DNA from: Euglena gracilis | Taxonomy: Eukaryota; Euglenida; Euglenophyceae; Euglenales | Assembly (NCBI GenBank): GCA_039621445.1 | Contig: CP154954.1 | Coordinates: 7,938,634 to 8,002,633 of the forward strand | DNA: 64,000 nucleotides | Reading direction: 5' to 3' | Shown: piece by piece, positions 24,760 through 37,860 of the stretch | Numbering within the stretch: the stretch's first letter is position 1 | How the letters are laid out: every line of letters starts with the position of its first letter | Notes under the pieces: model-generated | The model's input: the letters and a program-made list of their open reading frames with translations, nothing else | Databases searched by the model: none | Told to the model about the DNA's origin: nothing | Program-made: the position numbers and the translations under genes

Positions 24760-24814
24760 CTGATGCCCCCCCCCCCCGAGTCGCAACATTCTGCTCCCCT
24801 TGACCCCCCCCCAG

Positions 24815-24937
24815 GGCGGCGCCGGGCGGGTGATGGTCATCGGCAGCTGCCACATGTTCGAGGACGCGTGGCTGGACAAGGAGGAGAACGCCAAGCTGCA
24901 GGAGGTGCTCTTCGACTGGCTGATGCGCTCCCCAAAG
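24815..24937 (+). CDS. IFT52: IFT52 exon a (first in window)
   Basis: CCCCCCAG precedes the exon and GTGTGT follows it. It encodes 41 residues in phase 0 around VMVIGSCHMFEDAWLDKEEN, the end of the GIFT domain region. It joins cleanly to the next exon: MRSPK, then VKLNQIDAEDPE. Confidence 0.92.
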
Positions 24938-27900
24938 GTGTGTGCAGGGTGGACCCCCAGGGCAGGGCAGAACGGGAATCGGCCGAACCGCCAGGGTGGT
25001 GGGTGGGGGGGGGGTCGACCCCCCCCACCTCTTCCCGTATTTCCGGGAGAACCAATTTTTGGACCCGAAAAAATTTTTCGCCTTCGGCGCCGGGTGTTTT
25101 TTTGACCCATTTTGGGACCCATACCGCCCACCCCTCCCCCGCAAAACCACCCAAAACCCCATTTTTTCACACCTTTCAAAAATTCGACATTTTCACAAAA
25201 TGTTGATTTTGAGAGGTTTTTGAAGCAAAAAAAATGCCATTGAAAGTCCAAAAAAGTTCAACAAGAAAAAATGTCAGTAAAATTTGATTTGATTGTGCCA
25301 AAATGTTGTCCACTTTTTTTGAGCTTCGATTTTTTCACCCCCCCTCCTGAAAAGTACCAGTTTTCAGGACGGAAAATTTTGAGATTTTTTGTGACAAGCC
25401 AATTGTGAGGGACAAAAATTTTATGCGCGGTGTTTGCCCTGGGCCTGAAATCGGTCACCCGCACTGGCCATTGTTCCCGGGGCCCGACCCCACCTGATTT
25501 TATATTGAACCCTGATCCCCCCCAGGTCTCTCCAAACAGCCGTGCCCACACATCGATTCCGACCGCCTGCAATTTTTTCCGTGTTGGGGGGGGGAAGGTC
25601 AACAGTTGGTTATGTAATGCTCAAATGCTAAGAGATGCACAAGTTTTTGTAAATTGCTGATTGTTAGACTTTTTTCACTGCCTGGATACTTCTGGGTACG
25701 GTTCTCTCCCCAACTCTGGCATGGCCTCAGCTGGCGAGGAGGAGGGTACCATGAGGACAATATGGGGGGGGGTCGACCAGCATCTTTTTCCCAGCTAGCC
25801 AAGTCTTCCAGCCGGAATCCTTGGGGAAGCCAATAAGCAACTCTGTGGTGCAGAACGGTTGAATTGCCAAAGGAGCCGAAATGTTCACATCCCTTTTCAA
25901 GAGTTTCATCGGATCATGGAGGTTTTTTTTGATGTTGAAATCATGGCCAAACTCTCAGTCTGGGCATTTCGCCAAGGCACTCCACTCCGGCGCCGAAAAA
26001 TGCCCAGAAGAGGCCTTCTTTGGGCCTGTTTCGGGCCTGTTTCGGGCACGCCAGGCCCAGGGTTCGATATAAGGAGGGCGTGCGTGGTTTAGGTGGGGGG
26101 GTGTCCCCCCCCCCCCCCCCCCACCCCCCCACCTCCTGGCCCGCACGGGGGGGTCCGAACCGACCCCGGGGGGGGGGGGGATACCCGGGACCCCCCCCCA
26201 AAAGGTCAATTTTTTCGTCCGGCGCTCTGCGGCGGAGTTTTTTGTATTTTTTGTTGCAACAGCCAAATGTTTTCTTTCGGCTCCCTGCACTGCTAGTTTA
26301 TTTGCTTGTTCTTTTGCAGCTGATGTCTCGCCAGCTTCCTTTGTTTATGTGCTGCTTGCGCTTTGATTTCGCTGGATGTCAAACTTTTGGCCCGGCGCTT
26401 TGTGCCGGGCCCAAAATCGTTCACCCGGACCGCGCCACTGTTTAGGTGGGGGGGGGGCCCAGGGATCGATGTTCGGAAGGTGTGCTGGGAAGAGGAGGGA
26501 GGTGTCCCCCATCCCTCCTGGACGGGGGGGGCAGACCACCCCCATGGCCAAGTGGGGTCCAAACCGTTTCCTGGGGGTACCCGGGACCCCCAGGTAATAG
26601 GTAATAATTTTCTTTCAGGTGCTTCACTTTGCACCAATTTTTTTAAAAAAAAATAACAAATTTTGCCCAAAAAGTGCTTTTTCGGTCGATTTTTGGCCTT
26701 GCGCTTTGCGCTGTGACGAAAATTGGTCACCTGGACCGGGCTCCTGTTTAGAGTTTAGGGGGCATCCCGGAAAAGGTCATTTTCAATGAAAATTTTCTGA
26801 GTACCCCCGGACTCCACCGGGGGGTGTGCCTGCTAGGGACAGGCACCCTATAGCGGTTCCCGGATCTGGCCTGGGGGGGGGTAGTGGGCCTACCCTGGGC
26901 TTGGCCAAATACGACCCTAGGGTCGCTAAGGTCGCCCCCCCCCTTTCTGGACAGGAGGAGGGATCAGACAATTGCTTAAGCACTGACCAACCCCCCCCCC
27001 CCCCCCGGGGGGGGTGGGTGACTGGTTTTTTCAAAGTGACTGACTGGTTTTTGGCCCGGACCCCTCCCCCCCCCCGGGGGGGGGTCGGCCAGGAGTGGGC
27101 AAAAGTGGCTTGAGTGACCCCGGCGCCGAAGGCGCCGGAAAAATTTTTTGGGCCTAAAATGGCCTCAAGTGACTGGAAAGTGGCCGTTTTTCTGAGTGGC
27201 CGACCCCCCCGGGGGGGGGTAGTGACTGGCTGGTTTTTTGAAAATGAGTGACTGACTGGTTTTTAAAAAAGTGGAGAACCCCCCCTCCCCCCCCCGGGGG
27301 TCGGTAAGCAATTGTATAGGAGGGATCTGACCCCCCACCAGCCTTTATGTCGAATCCTGGCTGGCCCTCTGAGACCCCTCCCCTCTGGGGTCGGTCAAGG
27401 TTCAGCCTGGTCGGGCGTGCTCTCGCAGGTCAAGCTGAACCAGATCGACGCGGAGGACCCCGAGATCAACGACTACCACTACCTCCCCGACACCCACGCG
27501 CTGGCGGAGCGGCTGCGGGTCTGCGTGGAGGAGCGGGAGGAGCTGCCCCGCGACTTCACCGCGATGTTCGACCTGACGATGTTCAAGTTCGACACCAACC
27601 TCATCCCGGAGGCGGTGGAGCTGTACAAGGTGTGGCTGGAGGGGGTCTGGCTTATTGTCAATGTCTCAAAAACCTCTTTTTTGGGATGCTTTTCTTTGTC
27701 CAGCACATCCTCAAAAAACGCGACCCCAAAAAACCACAAAAAACCCGCATGTTGCATATACATTCCCCCTGACCTGCAACCCCCTGACCCGGACTGGGGG
27801 GTCGTTGTTTAGGGGTGGTCGGTTGGCAAAGGGTAGGAAAGCTTTTAGCTCCTCCAGGAAAATTTTCCATTTTGCAAAAATGAGCATATTGTTGACCAAA

Positions 27901-30900
27901 AAAAAGTGCAAAAACGACAAAAAAGATTGACAAAATTTTAGGTCTCAGGGAAAATTAGGACCAAAACGAGGAATTTCAAAAGGAGGAGTCAAAAAAAATC
28001 TCCCAGCAAAAAAAAATCCAAAAATCGCCAAGGAAAAAATGCAAAAAAAATAAAAGAACATAAAAACACAAATTCTGCCGCGATCCTTTCCCTAATTGTT
28101 GCGAAGGGCGGCAGGCGGACAGGCGCAACTTTGCCCGCGGCGGGCGTGCGTAAAGCGCAGAATTTTCCGCCCGGGAGGCGCAAAATAGCACGTAAGTAAC
28201 GAACGCCCGAAATAACGCCATTTTTCGGTCATTTTCGGCCAAAATCGGCTGCGGCGGCCCTCCAAAAACGAGCGGTCTGCCCCGGCTAGAGGTCGGCGAT
28301 CCTTTCCCTAATTGTTGCGAAGGGCGGCGGGCGGATCGGCGCAATTTTGCCCGCGGTGGGCGTGCGTAAAGCGCAGCAGTTATCGCCCGGGAGGCACAAA
28401 ATAGCACGTAAGTAACGGACGCGCCAAATAACGTCAGTTTTTCGGTCATTTTCGGCCAAAATCGGCTGCGGCGGCCCTCCAAAAACGAGCGGTCTGCCCC
28501 GGCTAGAGGTCGGCGATCCTTTCCCTGCTTGTTTCGAACGGCGGTGGGCGGATAGTCGCAATTCTGCCCGCGGCGGGCGTGCGTAAAGCGCAGCAGTTAC
28601 CGCCCGGGAGGCGCAAAATAGCACGTAATATATTGCTGCGTTTTACGAACACCCGCCACGGGCAAAATTGCGCCTGCCCGCCCGCCGCCCTTCGCAACAG
28701 TTAGGTAAAGGATCGCCCACCTCTACCCGGGGGGGAGCGCTCGTTTTTAGAGCGCCGCCAAAATCGAAAAACGGTTAAACACAATTTTTTTTTGTGTTTT
28801 ATCCCCCCTGCTTTAACCCCCCCCAAAAGGGTTGTTCCTTTGTGCAAATGCACCAAAGAGCACCAAAAAAACTTAAATGCGAGACTGCTGCCTAAATCCA
28901 TATGAGTTCCTTGTCCCTATTTTACCAAGTTTTTGATCCAAGCTGTGCTCTTTGTTGAGGAAAACTTTTGGTCATTGCCAATTGCCAACATTCAAATACA
29001 TATCAAGAATAGCCTGGGGGAAAAACAGCGGCGGACTTGCAAAAAAAACAACAAATTTTGGCAAGATTGAGAAACTGTGAAAAAATGCTTGGAAAAAAGT
29101 GCAAAAGTGAAAAAAAATGGAAAGGTGGTTTGGGCATTGGGGGGGGGGTTGTCATATGCTCATTCTTTTTCAAAACTGTGATTTGCAGGTCATTTTTTAG
29201 GCAATTGTCCGATTTCGCCCCCCCCCCCCCCGAGGGAAGGTGGGCTAGCCAGTCCAAATTTCTAGCCCTAGCCCAGCAACCATCCGGGTCTTTACAGAGG
29301 TGCATGGATCCAACCATTTCATTTTGCAAGTTTACAGCACATTTTCCTTTGGCGTTGCATTTTGGGTCAGGCGAATTTTTTATGTCCTCTCCAGCAGCCA
29401 GGGAGCTCCTAAAGGAACTAACTTACTTGCATTTTTTGCATTGCGTATTTTGAGGAGCCTTGTTGCATATTCAGGGGGGTGGGGATGCGGATTACATCAT
29501 CCCGCATGATCCCACATAATTTGCTTTTTTGGGGGAAAATTTGAAAAACGAAAGGCCCAGAAAAGCATTCAAAACAAATGCCTTCTGTTTCAGAGATCCT
29601 TCAGTACTTTCTACAGTAAATGTTCTTTTTTCCTCTCGCAATTGCATCCATTTTGTGATTTATGTAATGTTCCTGTTGAATTATCCTCTTAGTTTGTTTG
29701 GCTCATTGAAGTGCAGAGGAGGGGGTTGTTGTTTGGCAGTCAAAGTTGGTCCTGAGAGCGGGAGGTCACCCTACCTTTTCACCTCAAAAATTAGGCTGAA
29801 AAATCGAACCCAGCTGGATTTGGGCTTTTTGCCTTTTGGGGGGGGGAGTGCCGGACCCACCCCTCCGGATCCCCATCTCCATGGGGAGGGGGGATCCAGA
29901 TATCAGCTTTTTTCAGCCTGGAACCCTCCCTCCCCTCTGGTACTTCAGAAATTCCCTGATCGGAAGCCCTTCCTTTTGAGGTACGTGAATACCAACACAA
30001 ATACCATTTTCTGGGAAAAAAAACATCATCTTTGTGGAAAAAAAATACCCATGTGCACACCATCTATTTCCCAGTTTCTCCATGTGGTTGGTGCGCGCAT
30101 TTGCGCGGACAAACAAGTTTCATTTGTGGGCGCATTTGCGCGCAAGGACATGTCATTTTAATTTCGACATTTTGCGTTGTGCGTGCCGACAAACAAAATT
30201 TGTTTGTGCGCGCAAATGCGCGCACAAACACAGGTCAGTTGCGCGTGTTTGGCTGGGGAACACATGTAGTATGTTATGTAATATCCTTTCGTTCCTAACG
30301 GGCGGCTGCACCCTGGCCAGTTTGAGGCACCACGTCAGCATCAGTGCCAATTGTCGTCACAGTGGGTGTGTGTTTCCCTCCTGTTTGACATCCGAGAGCA
30401 CCAATCTCATCCTCGGCCCCCTCGCGTCACTCGGTGAGAAACATGTGTACCAAACCACCTGGCATTACAGCCCAGTTACAGTTGCAGCCCTCCAATACCG
30501 GGTTGCAGCAGTTCATAAATTGTTTTATTTGTGTCAGGGTGTTTCATAAAAATGGTGAATTTGCACAAATGTGCTTATTTTAAAGAAAAAAACCTTTAAG
30601 TGCGAATCCGGCCGTGTAGGATTTTTTTATTTTGGGGACCTCGTTCAGAAACCACCCCACTTTCGTTGAGGTTCTGTGACAGCCACACGATACAAAAAAC
30701 AATGTTTGTTTTTTGCGGAAATGTGCAGAGGGAGTATGTTTTGTTGTTTTGCGCATTTGCGCAAAGGAACGCTTTCAAAACCAACCAGCAGTCTCTTATG
30801 CCAGTCTGTTTGGCCTGAAAATAGACATTGTGAAATTGTGGTGCTCCCCCCTCCTGTATCTTTGTCTTGTCGGAGCCCCTTCCCACGAACATTGCTGAAT

Positions 30901-33900
30901 TCACCGAATGGTGCAAGGTTTTTTTTTTGAGGATTTGAAAGTGGAGATTTCTGAGACGAAAGGAGATCTGGAAGGAGTGGAATCTCGAGAGAGCCGTCCA
31001 CAAAGGTGAGGTGTTTGTACAGCATGTCTGAGCTGGTCAAAGAAAGCATGTACGTTGCCCCATATGACCCCTGAACGCGGAGGTTTCTAGTCAGCAAGCA
31101 TATCAATGATGAACGCAATGAACTTCGCCTCAATTTTTTGACAAAAAGGTCATCGTTGAACCGGCGTCATCTTTGAACGCATTTTTTTCAAGAATGAAAC
31201 CGTGTTTTGCCAGTTATTTTGATGTTGCAGGGGCCATGAAATGATTTGTCACAAGGGTCAAGTGCCAAAATGTCCGAATTCGGTCGCTCAAGGTGTCTTA
31301 ACCTGCTTTTTAATTACAGCAATTTCCCGTGTTATTTGCAGCACAAATGCAGCAAATCCCGTGCCTGCAATGACCATTTCCGCAATTGCTCACATGTTCC
31401 GTTGTGCAATTGCGCAAAGGAACATTTCTTGTTGCGCATTTTCAAAGAGGAACCATTTCCAGGATTGTGGGAACAGTCCGGTTTGAGCAGTTGTGCAAAT
31501 GGAACGTTCCCGCAGTTGCACCAGCAGTCTCTATGTGCAGTTGTGCACTGGTTCCTTGGTGCGATTGCGCAAAGGAACCCCCAATTTTCTAAAGTCAAAG
31601 TGCCATTGTGCTGGGTTCGGTGTCATCTGCCCTGTTTTTTTCCCCCCAACAACATCCCCAGTTGATGAGGCATCTTTTGAAAGGTTCCCAAAGACACGTG
31701 GTAGGCGCACACTGACGTGCTCCAGGGTACCCTAATTTTCTAATTCCTCATATTTCCCCCTTGCGGTCACCAGACCACATCCCAACCACATTTTATGGGT
31801 CGCGTTCCCAGTATTAGGGATTTCAGGAACAAGGCACCTTTGCGCAAAGGCACAAAGGAACAAACCAATGTGTCAAGTGTGAGTGCCGCCGCCTAACTTG
31901 GTCCTGTTGAGTATTTTTAAAAGGGGGGATTAGTTGGTGGGCAGAGAAAATGTTGCTCAAAAAACCGACCTCAAAATTGCCCGCCGCAAATTATGGCAAA
32001 TGACATTTTCCGTGACCCTCGGGCAGGAACCACAATCTTGTAGTTGGTCAAAGACAGTTTGGCGGACCAAGCAAACCATGTGCATCCTGGGTGGCAGTTG
32101 GGAAGCGGTCGCCGTCCAACAGAAGGAGGGTGTCTGGGGTTTACAGTGTCAACAAAAATCATGGGAGACAAAAAATACGGAGGGAAAAAACAGGTGGAAA
32201 TTTATTGGAAAATTTTCAAATATGAAAAAAAATTGAAAAATGGTATTTTTAATAATGGGAAAGTTTTAGCTTTTTGAAACCAATGAGGGGACATTTTTGG
32301 GCTCTTTTTGCAAACTATTTTTCGAAATGGATTGGACGGAAGTACCTCGTGCAGTTTGGAAGACGTCGCTTTTTTTTTAACCATACTCATTTAGACCATG
32401 CCACAGTGTCCATACAGGGGGGATCGGCTGTGAAAAAAGCTTTCTATCACTCCTCTGCTCTACAGAAGCTTGGAGTGAAGCACGAGGCTCTGTCGCTCAT
32501 CCACCCTCAGGTGTGATCTGACCCTCTATGAAATAACTGGCTCGAAGGAACGTCGATGGCAACAGTTGACAGCACCTGCTTGGTCCACCTTTGCGCAATC
32601 TCATTGTAAGTGGAAATTCACCTGTTTGGAACTCTCTTGTCCAATGAACATCCCCGGTTGGCATTTCCCATAACTTGTTTTTCGGTGGCCGGCCAGGATT
32701 GAAAGTGATGGGTGTCACTGCAGGGTTTGGGGTTCGAAAAAGGAGTGTGCGGGGGTGGGGGGCGCCTCCCCCCTCCACAAGAGGTGGGCCCAGACCACAA
32801 CCTGCCAAGGTGGTCCGGACCGCCCCGGGGGAGGTTCGGACCCCCTGCCCCCAAAAAGGGTAAAATTTCCCTCTGGCACTTTGTGCCAAAAATTTTGGGC
32901 ATGCTTGACAAATTTCGCCCAAGAAAGTCCCCAAAAAGAAAGGGCATTTTTGGCCGAGTGTGAGGGCAAAACTTCGGTCCAGCGCTTCGTGCGGACCAAA
33001 AATCGGTCACCTAGACCGTGCCACTGTTCAGGTGGCGTTTCCCCCCCCCCCCCCACGACTGGACTGGGGGGCATCCAACCCCCCCCCCCGCCCTTATGCA
33101 GGGCCTGAGAAGGTCGGAAAACTCATTTTTTGAGGTTTTGCTTGTCCTACCGGGGGGGGGGGAATTGGATGCCAAAAAAATTGATTGGGAAAAAATTGGC
33201 GTACAGAAATCCTGCCAAATTTTTCCGGGCCTTTTTTGAAAATCCTGCCTCAAAATTTGAAAATCACCCTTTTTCCAGTCATCTTGCACACAAAACCTGC
33301 CAATTTTTTCCGGGCCGTTTTCAGGTTTGGCACCAATTTTTTCGGCTTCCAATTTTGTGGGGTCTAATTTTATCTAGCTTCAATTCCCCCCCCCCCCCCA
33401 GTAGGATGCCGGAAACCATTCCCCCCCCCTGATATCAGCCTCTTTTTTTTGCCAAAATATGGCCATTTTTTGGCAGTTTTCTTGTGAGATTTTCATTGAA
33501 TGTGCTGGACCAGGGGTCCAGCCAGCAGCTCCAAGCCAGGCTGGGGGGGGGTCCATTGAAATAAAGTTTGGGCCAGCGCAGCCACACTGAGCAGAAAAGA
33601 CATTGACACAAAGAACCGGAAAAAGATTTACAAAAAAAAATGGTGTCAAAATGGCTGAAAAATGGTGTTCTTGAAGGTTTTCTGGGTTTGAAGGTTTTCA
33701 AATCCTCAAAGTTTCAGCTGAGAATTTCAGTTCCAGCCCAGCTGGATTTGATTTCCTGCCACAATTTGGGTGCAGTCGGGTCCAGCCTGGCAGCCAATTT
33801 GACCTCTCCCAATTTGGAACCCCCACCCCCTGGGGGGGGGGGATCCAGCCAGTATTTTTTTCCCTTTCCAGTCAGCACATTTTTTTCCAGCCAGCATGTT

Positions 33901-36546
33901 CGCCCCCCCCCCAAGAAAACCCCTGGCTGACATTTATTTTATATATGCTCAAGGACCCCCCTGCCTTTATGTTGGGGGGGAAAAAACCTGGCCCACCCAA
34001 GTTTGCTGTTTCTTTTTGTATTTCTAACCGGCTCAGCACCACAAGTGACTTCGAGGAGGGGGGTGTAAAACAACACGTTTTACATTTAAGGCGGTGGTTT
34101 GTTGGTTGCAGGTCCTCTTGTCTCCCTCTCCGTCAGTTTGAAACCCCATTGCCGCCATTGTACCCTTCGGTGTTTCTGCCCACACACCGCGCAAGGCTTT
34201 TCAATGTGAAAAAATTCCCCTTACTCCCATTCCCTTGTTTGAGAACCCCCATCCCAAAAATAGCCTAAAATGATTTGGGGTCCAAAAATCATTTAAATCG
34301 CTTGAAATGCCTTAAAATGCCTGAAATGGAAATTTCTGTGGCCCGAAATTATTTGCGTTTTTATGACCAATCCCATGTTCAAAGTTTTGTATTCATCATG
34401 ACAATCAGGATGTGTGGTGTGTAGGCTTCTTTTTGAGAAAGATTGTACCCCTGGGGGGTATTATGGGCAGGCAGGGGGTAGGGCACGTTCGACCCCCCCC
34501 CCCCGGGAGGTTGGGGTTTTGGCCCTCTACCGGCCCCTCTACTGGCGCCGAAGGCTCCAGGGGCCCGAAAATGGCTAATTTCAAGAGAAGTTTGCAATTT
34601 GCCTGGGTTGGCAGGCACCGGGGTCCGACCCCTCCCCCGGGTGTGCCTGCAATGGGCAGGCACCCAATAGCACAAGGCACCCTCCCTCCCCCCAGGGTTG
34701 GTAAAAAGAAGCCTGGTGGTGTGTGGGTGTGTGTGTTTCCTTAGAAGCCAGGTTGAGAAAGAGCTCCTATCTGCAAGCACCTTAAGTAAGCTTGGGTCAG
34801 GTCAGATACAGTGTGTTATCTGAAATTGAGCAATCAAGCATTTCCCAATTTTGGGCAGTTGATGCACTGATCATTTTGTATCTTATTTCCATTGAAAATG
34901 TTCCCAAAAATTTTCATTTCCCATATTTTTTTGTTTGGATTATATTGGCGAAAGAGAAGCAATTGTATCTGATTCCAAAAGCTCCCAATGGGAACTCTAA
35001 CGAAGAGCCTTGGCATTGTGAGCCGCCACCGCCAGCATTGGACCTCTTTGATTTGGATGAGCATTTTGCCACGGAGAAGGCGCGGTTGGCATACCTGACA
35101 AATAAATGTGTGTTTGTTGTGAGTTGGGGGCAGGGGCTACCCCGGGGCTGGTCCAGCCAGCCAGCATTTTTTTTTCGGCCAGCACCTCTCAGCCGGGCTG
35201 CAGACTGTGGACCGCCCGGGGGTCTGCTGAAATGAAGTTTGCGAAACCGTGCTGGATGGAAAGAGATTTTGGCACAAAGCGCTGAAAATTTTGGGAAAAT
35301 GGCCCAAAAATGGCATTGTTGGGTGGTTTTTGGGTCTGCACCAAATTTTGGCTGAAAAAAATGCCAACCCAGCTGGATTTGGGCTTTTTTGGAGCATTTT
35401 GGGGGTATCCGCCGGGTCCAGCTGGCCAGACCCCCCCCCCCCTGAACCCCCTACTCCCCAGAGGGGGGTCCGGCAAACACCTTTTTCCAGCCAGCACCTT
35501 TTTCCAGCCGGCCCCCAGGACCCCTCAGGGGTCTTTAAGAAAAGCCCTGGTTGCGGGATATTTGATTTAATGGTGTTTGTTCAAAGGTCATTCTATTAAT
35601 TATGAGACAATATGACAATATGCAAAGCAATTATGTTCTGCCAGTTACCGCTTATTCGCATTTTTCATACCAAAATTTACCTACCTCCCCCCCCCCCCAT
35701 GCCCAATGAACACCCTTGCCCAATGAACAGGGGGTGTTCGGACCGTCTACATTGTCACCATAAACCTTATCTACACAGAAACCGTACCCCAAGCCCAATG
35801 AACACCCCCCGTTCGGACCGTCTAGATCGTCACCTTAGTGTTCATTGGGCTTGGGGGGGGAAGGTAAAATATTCGGATTCCTTGGCAAATCTCCCTGTTT
35901 TTTTTTATTTGGAATTTTCCGACAACCCACCCACCCACCCACTCATTTCCCTCTCCCCTGACCCTTATACATGCACACACATCCACACACATCCACACAC
36001 ATCCACACCCACAACCTCAAAACCCCAACCCCGCACACCACCCACTCACACACCCACCCACCCACCCACCCACCCACACACACAACACAAACGCGCGTGC
36101 ACACACACAACACAACACAACACAACACAACACAACACAACACAACACACACACACACACACACACCAAGGTGTAAGCTTTAGAGAATTTGACCCCACCC
36201 CCTGGGGGGTTCAAGCTAGCCAGCAGCTTTTTTCCAGCCCCGGACCCCCTCCCCCCATGAAAAATACCAGCAATAATTAAATAATAAATAAATTCTTTGT
36301 TTGTTTGTTTCCAGCCACCCTTTGGGCGGCTGGAAATATATGATTTTTGCTTTTGGGGATACAAAAATGGGCAAAAATGGGTCAGATTTGGCCGGCCAGG
36401 AAGAATTTGTGGGTCAAAAAAAATCGTTTTTGGGTATTTTTGCATTTTCGATTTTTTTTGGTTCCCGGTTCGGCCCGGGGGGGGGGGGTCGGCCAGCAGC
36501 CTTTTCCAGCCAGTCCAAGTTCGTTAAAAAACGCCCTGACACACAC

Positions 36547-36601
<55 letters not shown>

Positions 36602-37160
36602 TATCTCCCCAACCCCCTCCCCAATCCCCCCCCACCCACCCACACCCACCCATGCACCCATGGGGATGTATGGGAATTGTGGGGGGTCCCCACCATCACC
36701 TGGACCCCCCCTTGGATGCTGGGAGGGGGTGTCCAGACCATGCCATTGCTTAAGGTGTACAATATGCTCAAAATGAGGGAAAACGGCATTTTTTTGCATT
36801 TTCCGGTGCACAGCACAGCACACAGTGCCGGAAAGATTTTTCGCCATTTTTAGAACCTGCCCAAAAGGGGGGGGGGGCGGGGGGACCTGGACCCTGCCAT
36901 TTCTCACTGACCCCCAGGGGGAGGGGGTCATTTTCCATTTTCAAAAAACAGTCAGTCATTTTTTAAAAAACCAGTCACCCACTTCCTACCCAGGGGGCGG
37001 GCTTCGATGTAAAGGCAGGTGGGGGGGGGGGTCAGTCCCCCCTCTGGTCCACAGGGAGACACCCCCACCTCTACAGTGAAACGTTCTGGGAAATCAAAAA
37101 AAATGCAAAAAAATTTCGGCACAAAGCGCCGGAAAGAGACCCCCCATGTGTGTGTGTGTG

Positions 37161-37201
<41 letters not shown>

Positions 37202-37829
37202 TTGGGTGGGGAGGGTTGGGTGTTGTTGGGTGTGGGTGGGAGGGGGCTCACCTTCCATCGACAAATTTTAACGATTGTCCAGTAGCCGTATTACGAGCCA
37301 CTGGAATAAGCCACTAGCCGGCTAGACCGCCCCTCCGGGGACCCTGAACTGGAATTTTTTTTCTCTGGCGCTGCGTGCCGAGGTGGAAATGGTATTTATT
37401 TTGTGTTCTTTTTGTTCCAAAAATTCCTAAAAATTCCTAAAAATGGCCAAAAATGGGCATTCCTGGCCATTTTGGGGGGGGTCAAAAAAATGCACCAGCC
37501 ACCCCCAAGCGGAACCCCCCCCCCTGGGGGAGGGTCCAGTTGGATGTCCACTGGCCAAATTTGGACAGGGGGGGGGTATATCAGAGGATTTGGTGCCATG
37601 AATAATTAATCAGCTAACCCTGCATGTTTGGGTCACCCTCCTGCTTAAGGGTTCGCAGCCTCCCTCTCCCGAGGAGGCTTGACTGCATGGCGTTTGAGCC
37701 CCCCTGTGCTGTGCTTGAGCTGGAGGGGATGGAAAGAATGCTTGGGAAGCCCGGGGGGGGGGGTCCGGACCCCTCCCAACATGGGGGGGGTCACACACGC
37801 ACGCACGCACGCACCCACCCACCCACCCA

Positions 37830-37860
<31 letters not shown>

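Larger units (their letters stand above)
24938..27428 (+). other. IFT52 intron after exon a
   Basis: A 2491-bp intron with donor GTGTGT and acceptor CTCGCAG. It holds C/G homopolymer tracts, GGCGCC hairpins at about 25070 and 27124, and hairpin modules 1 to 3. I see no other gene in it. Confidence 0.7.
27630..32465 (+). other. IFT52 intron after exon b
   Basis: A 4836-bp intron with donor GTGTGG and acceptor CTCTACAG. It contains the 217-bp tandem repeat (28079-28625) with an inverted copy, and palindromic GCGC motifs at 30091-30226 and 30745-31870. Open frames such as 29529-30161 show no recognisable protein and lack homologous motifs. Confidence 0.65.

Noticed and set aside
29529-30161. 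210-residue open frame in the IFT52 intron
   Set aside because: It runs through a C/G tract and palindromes, has no motif, and its composition matches the surrounding intron.
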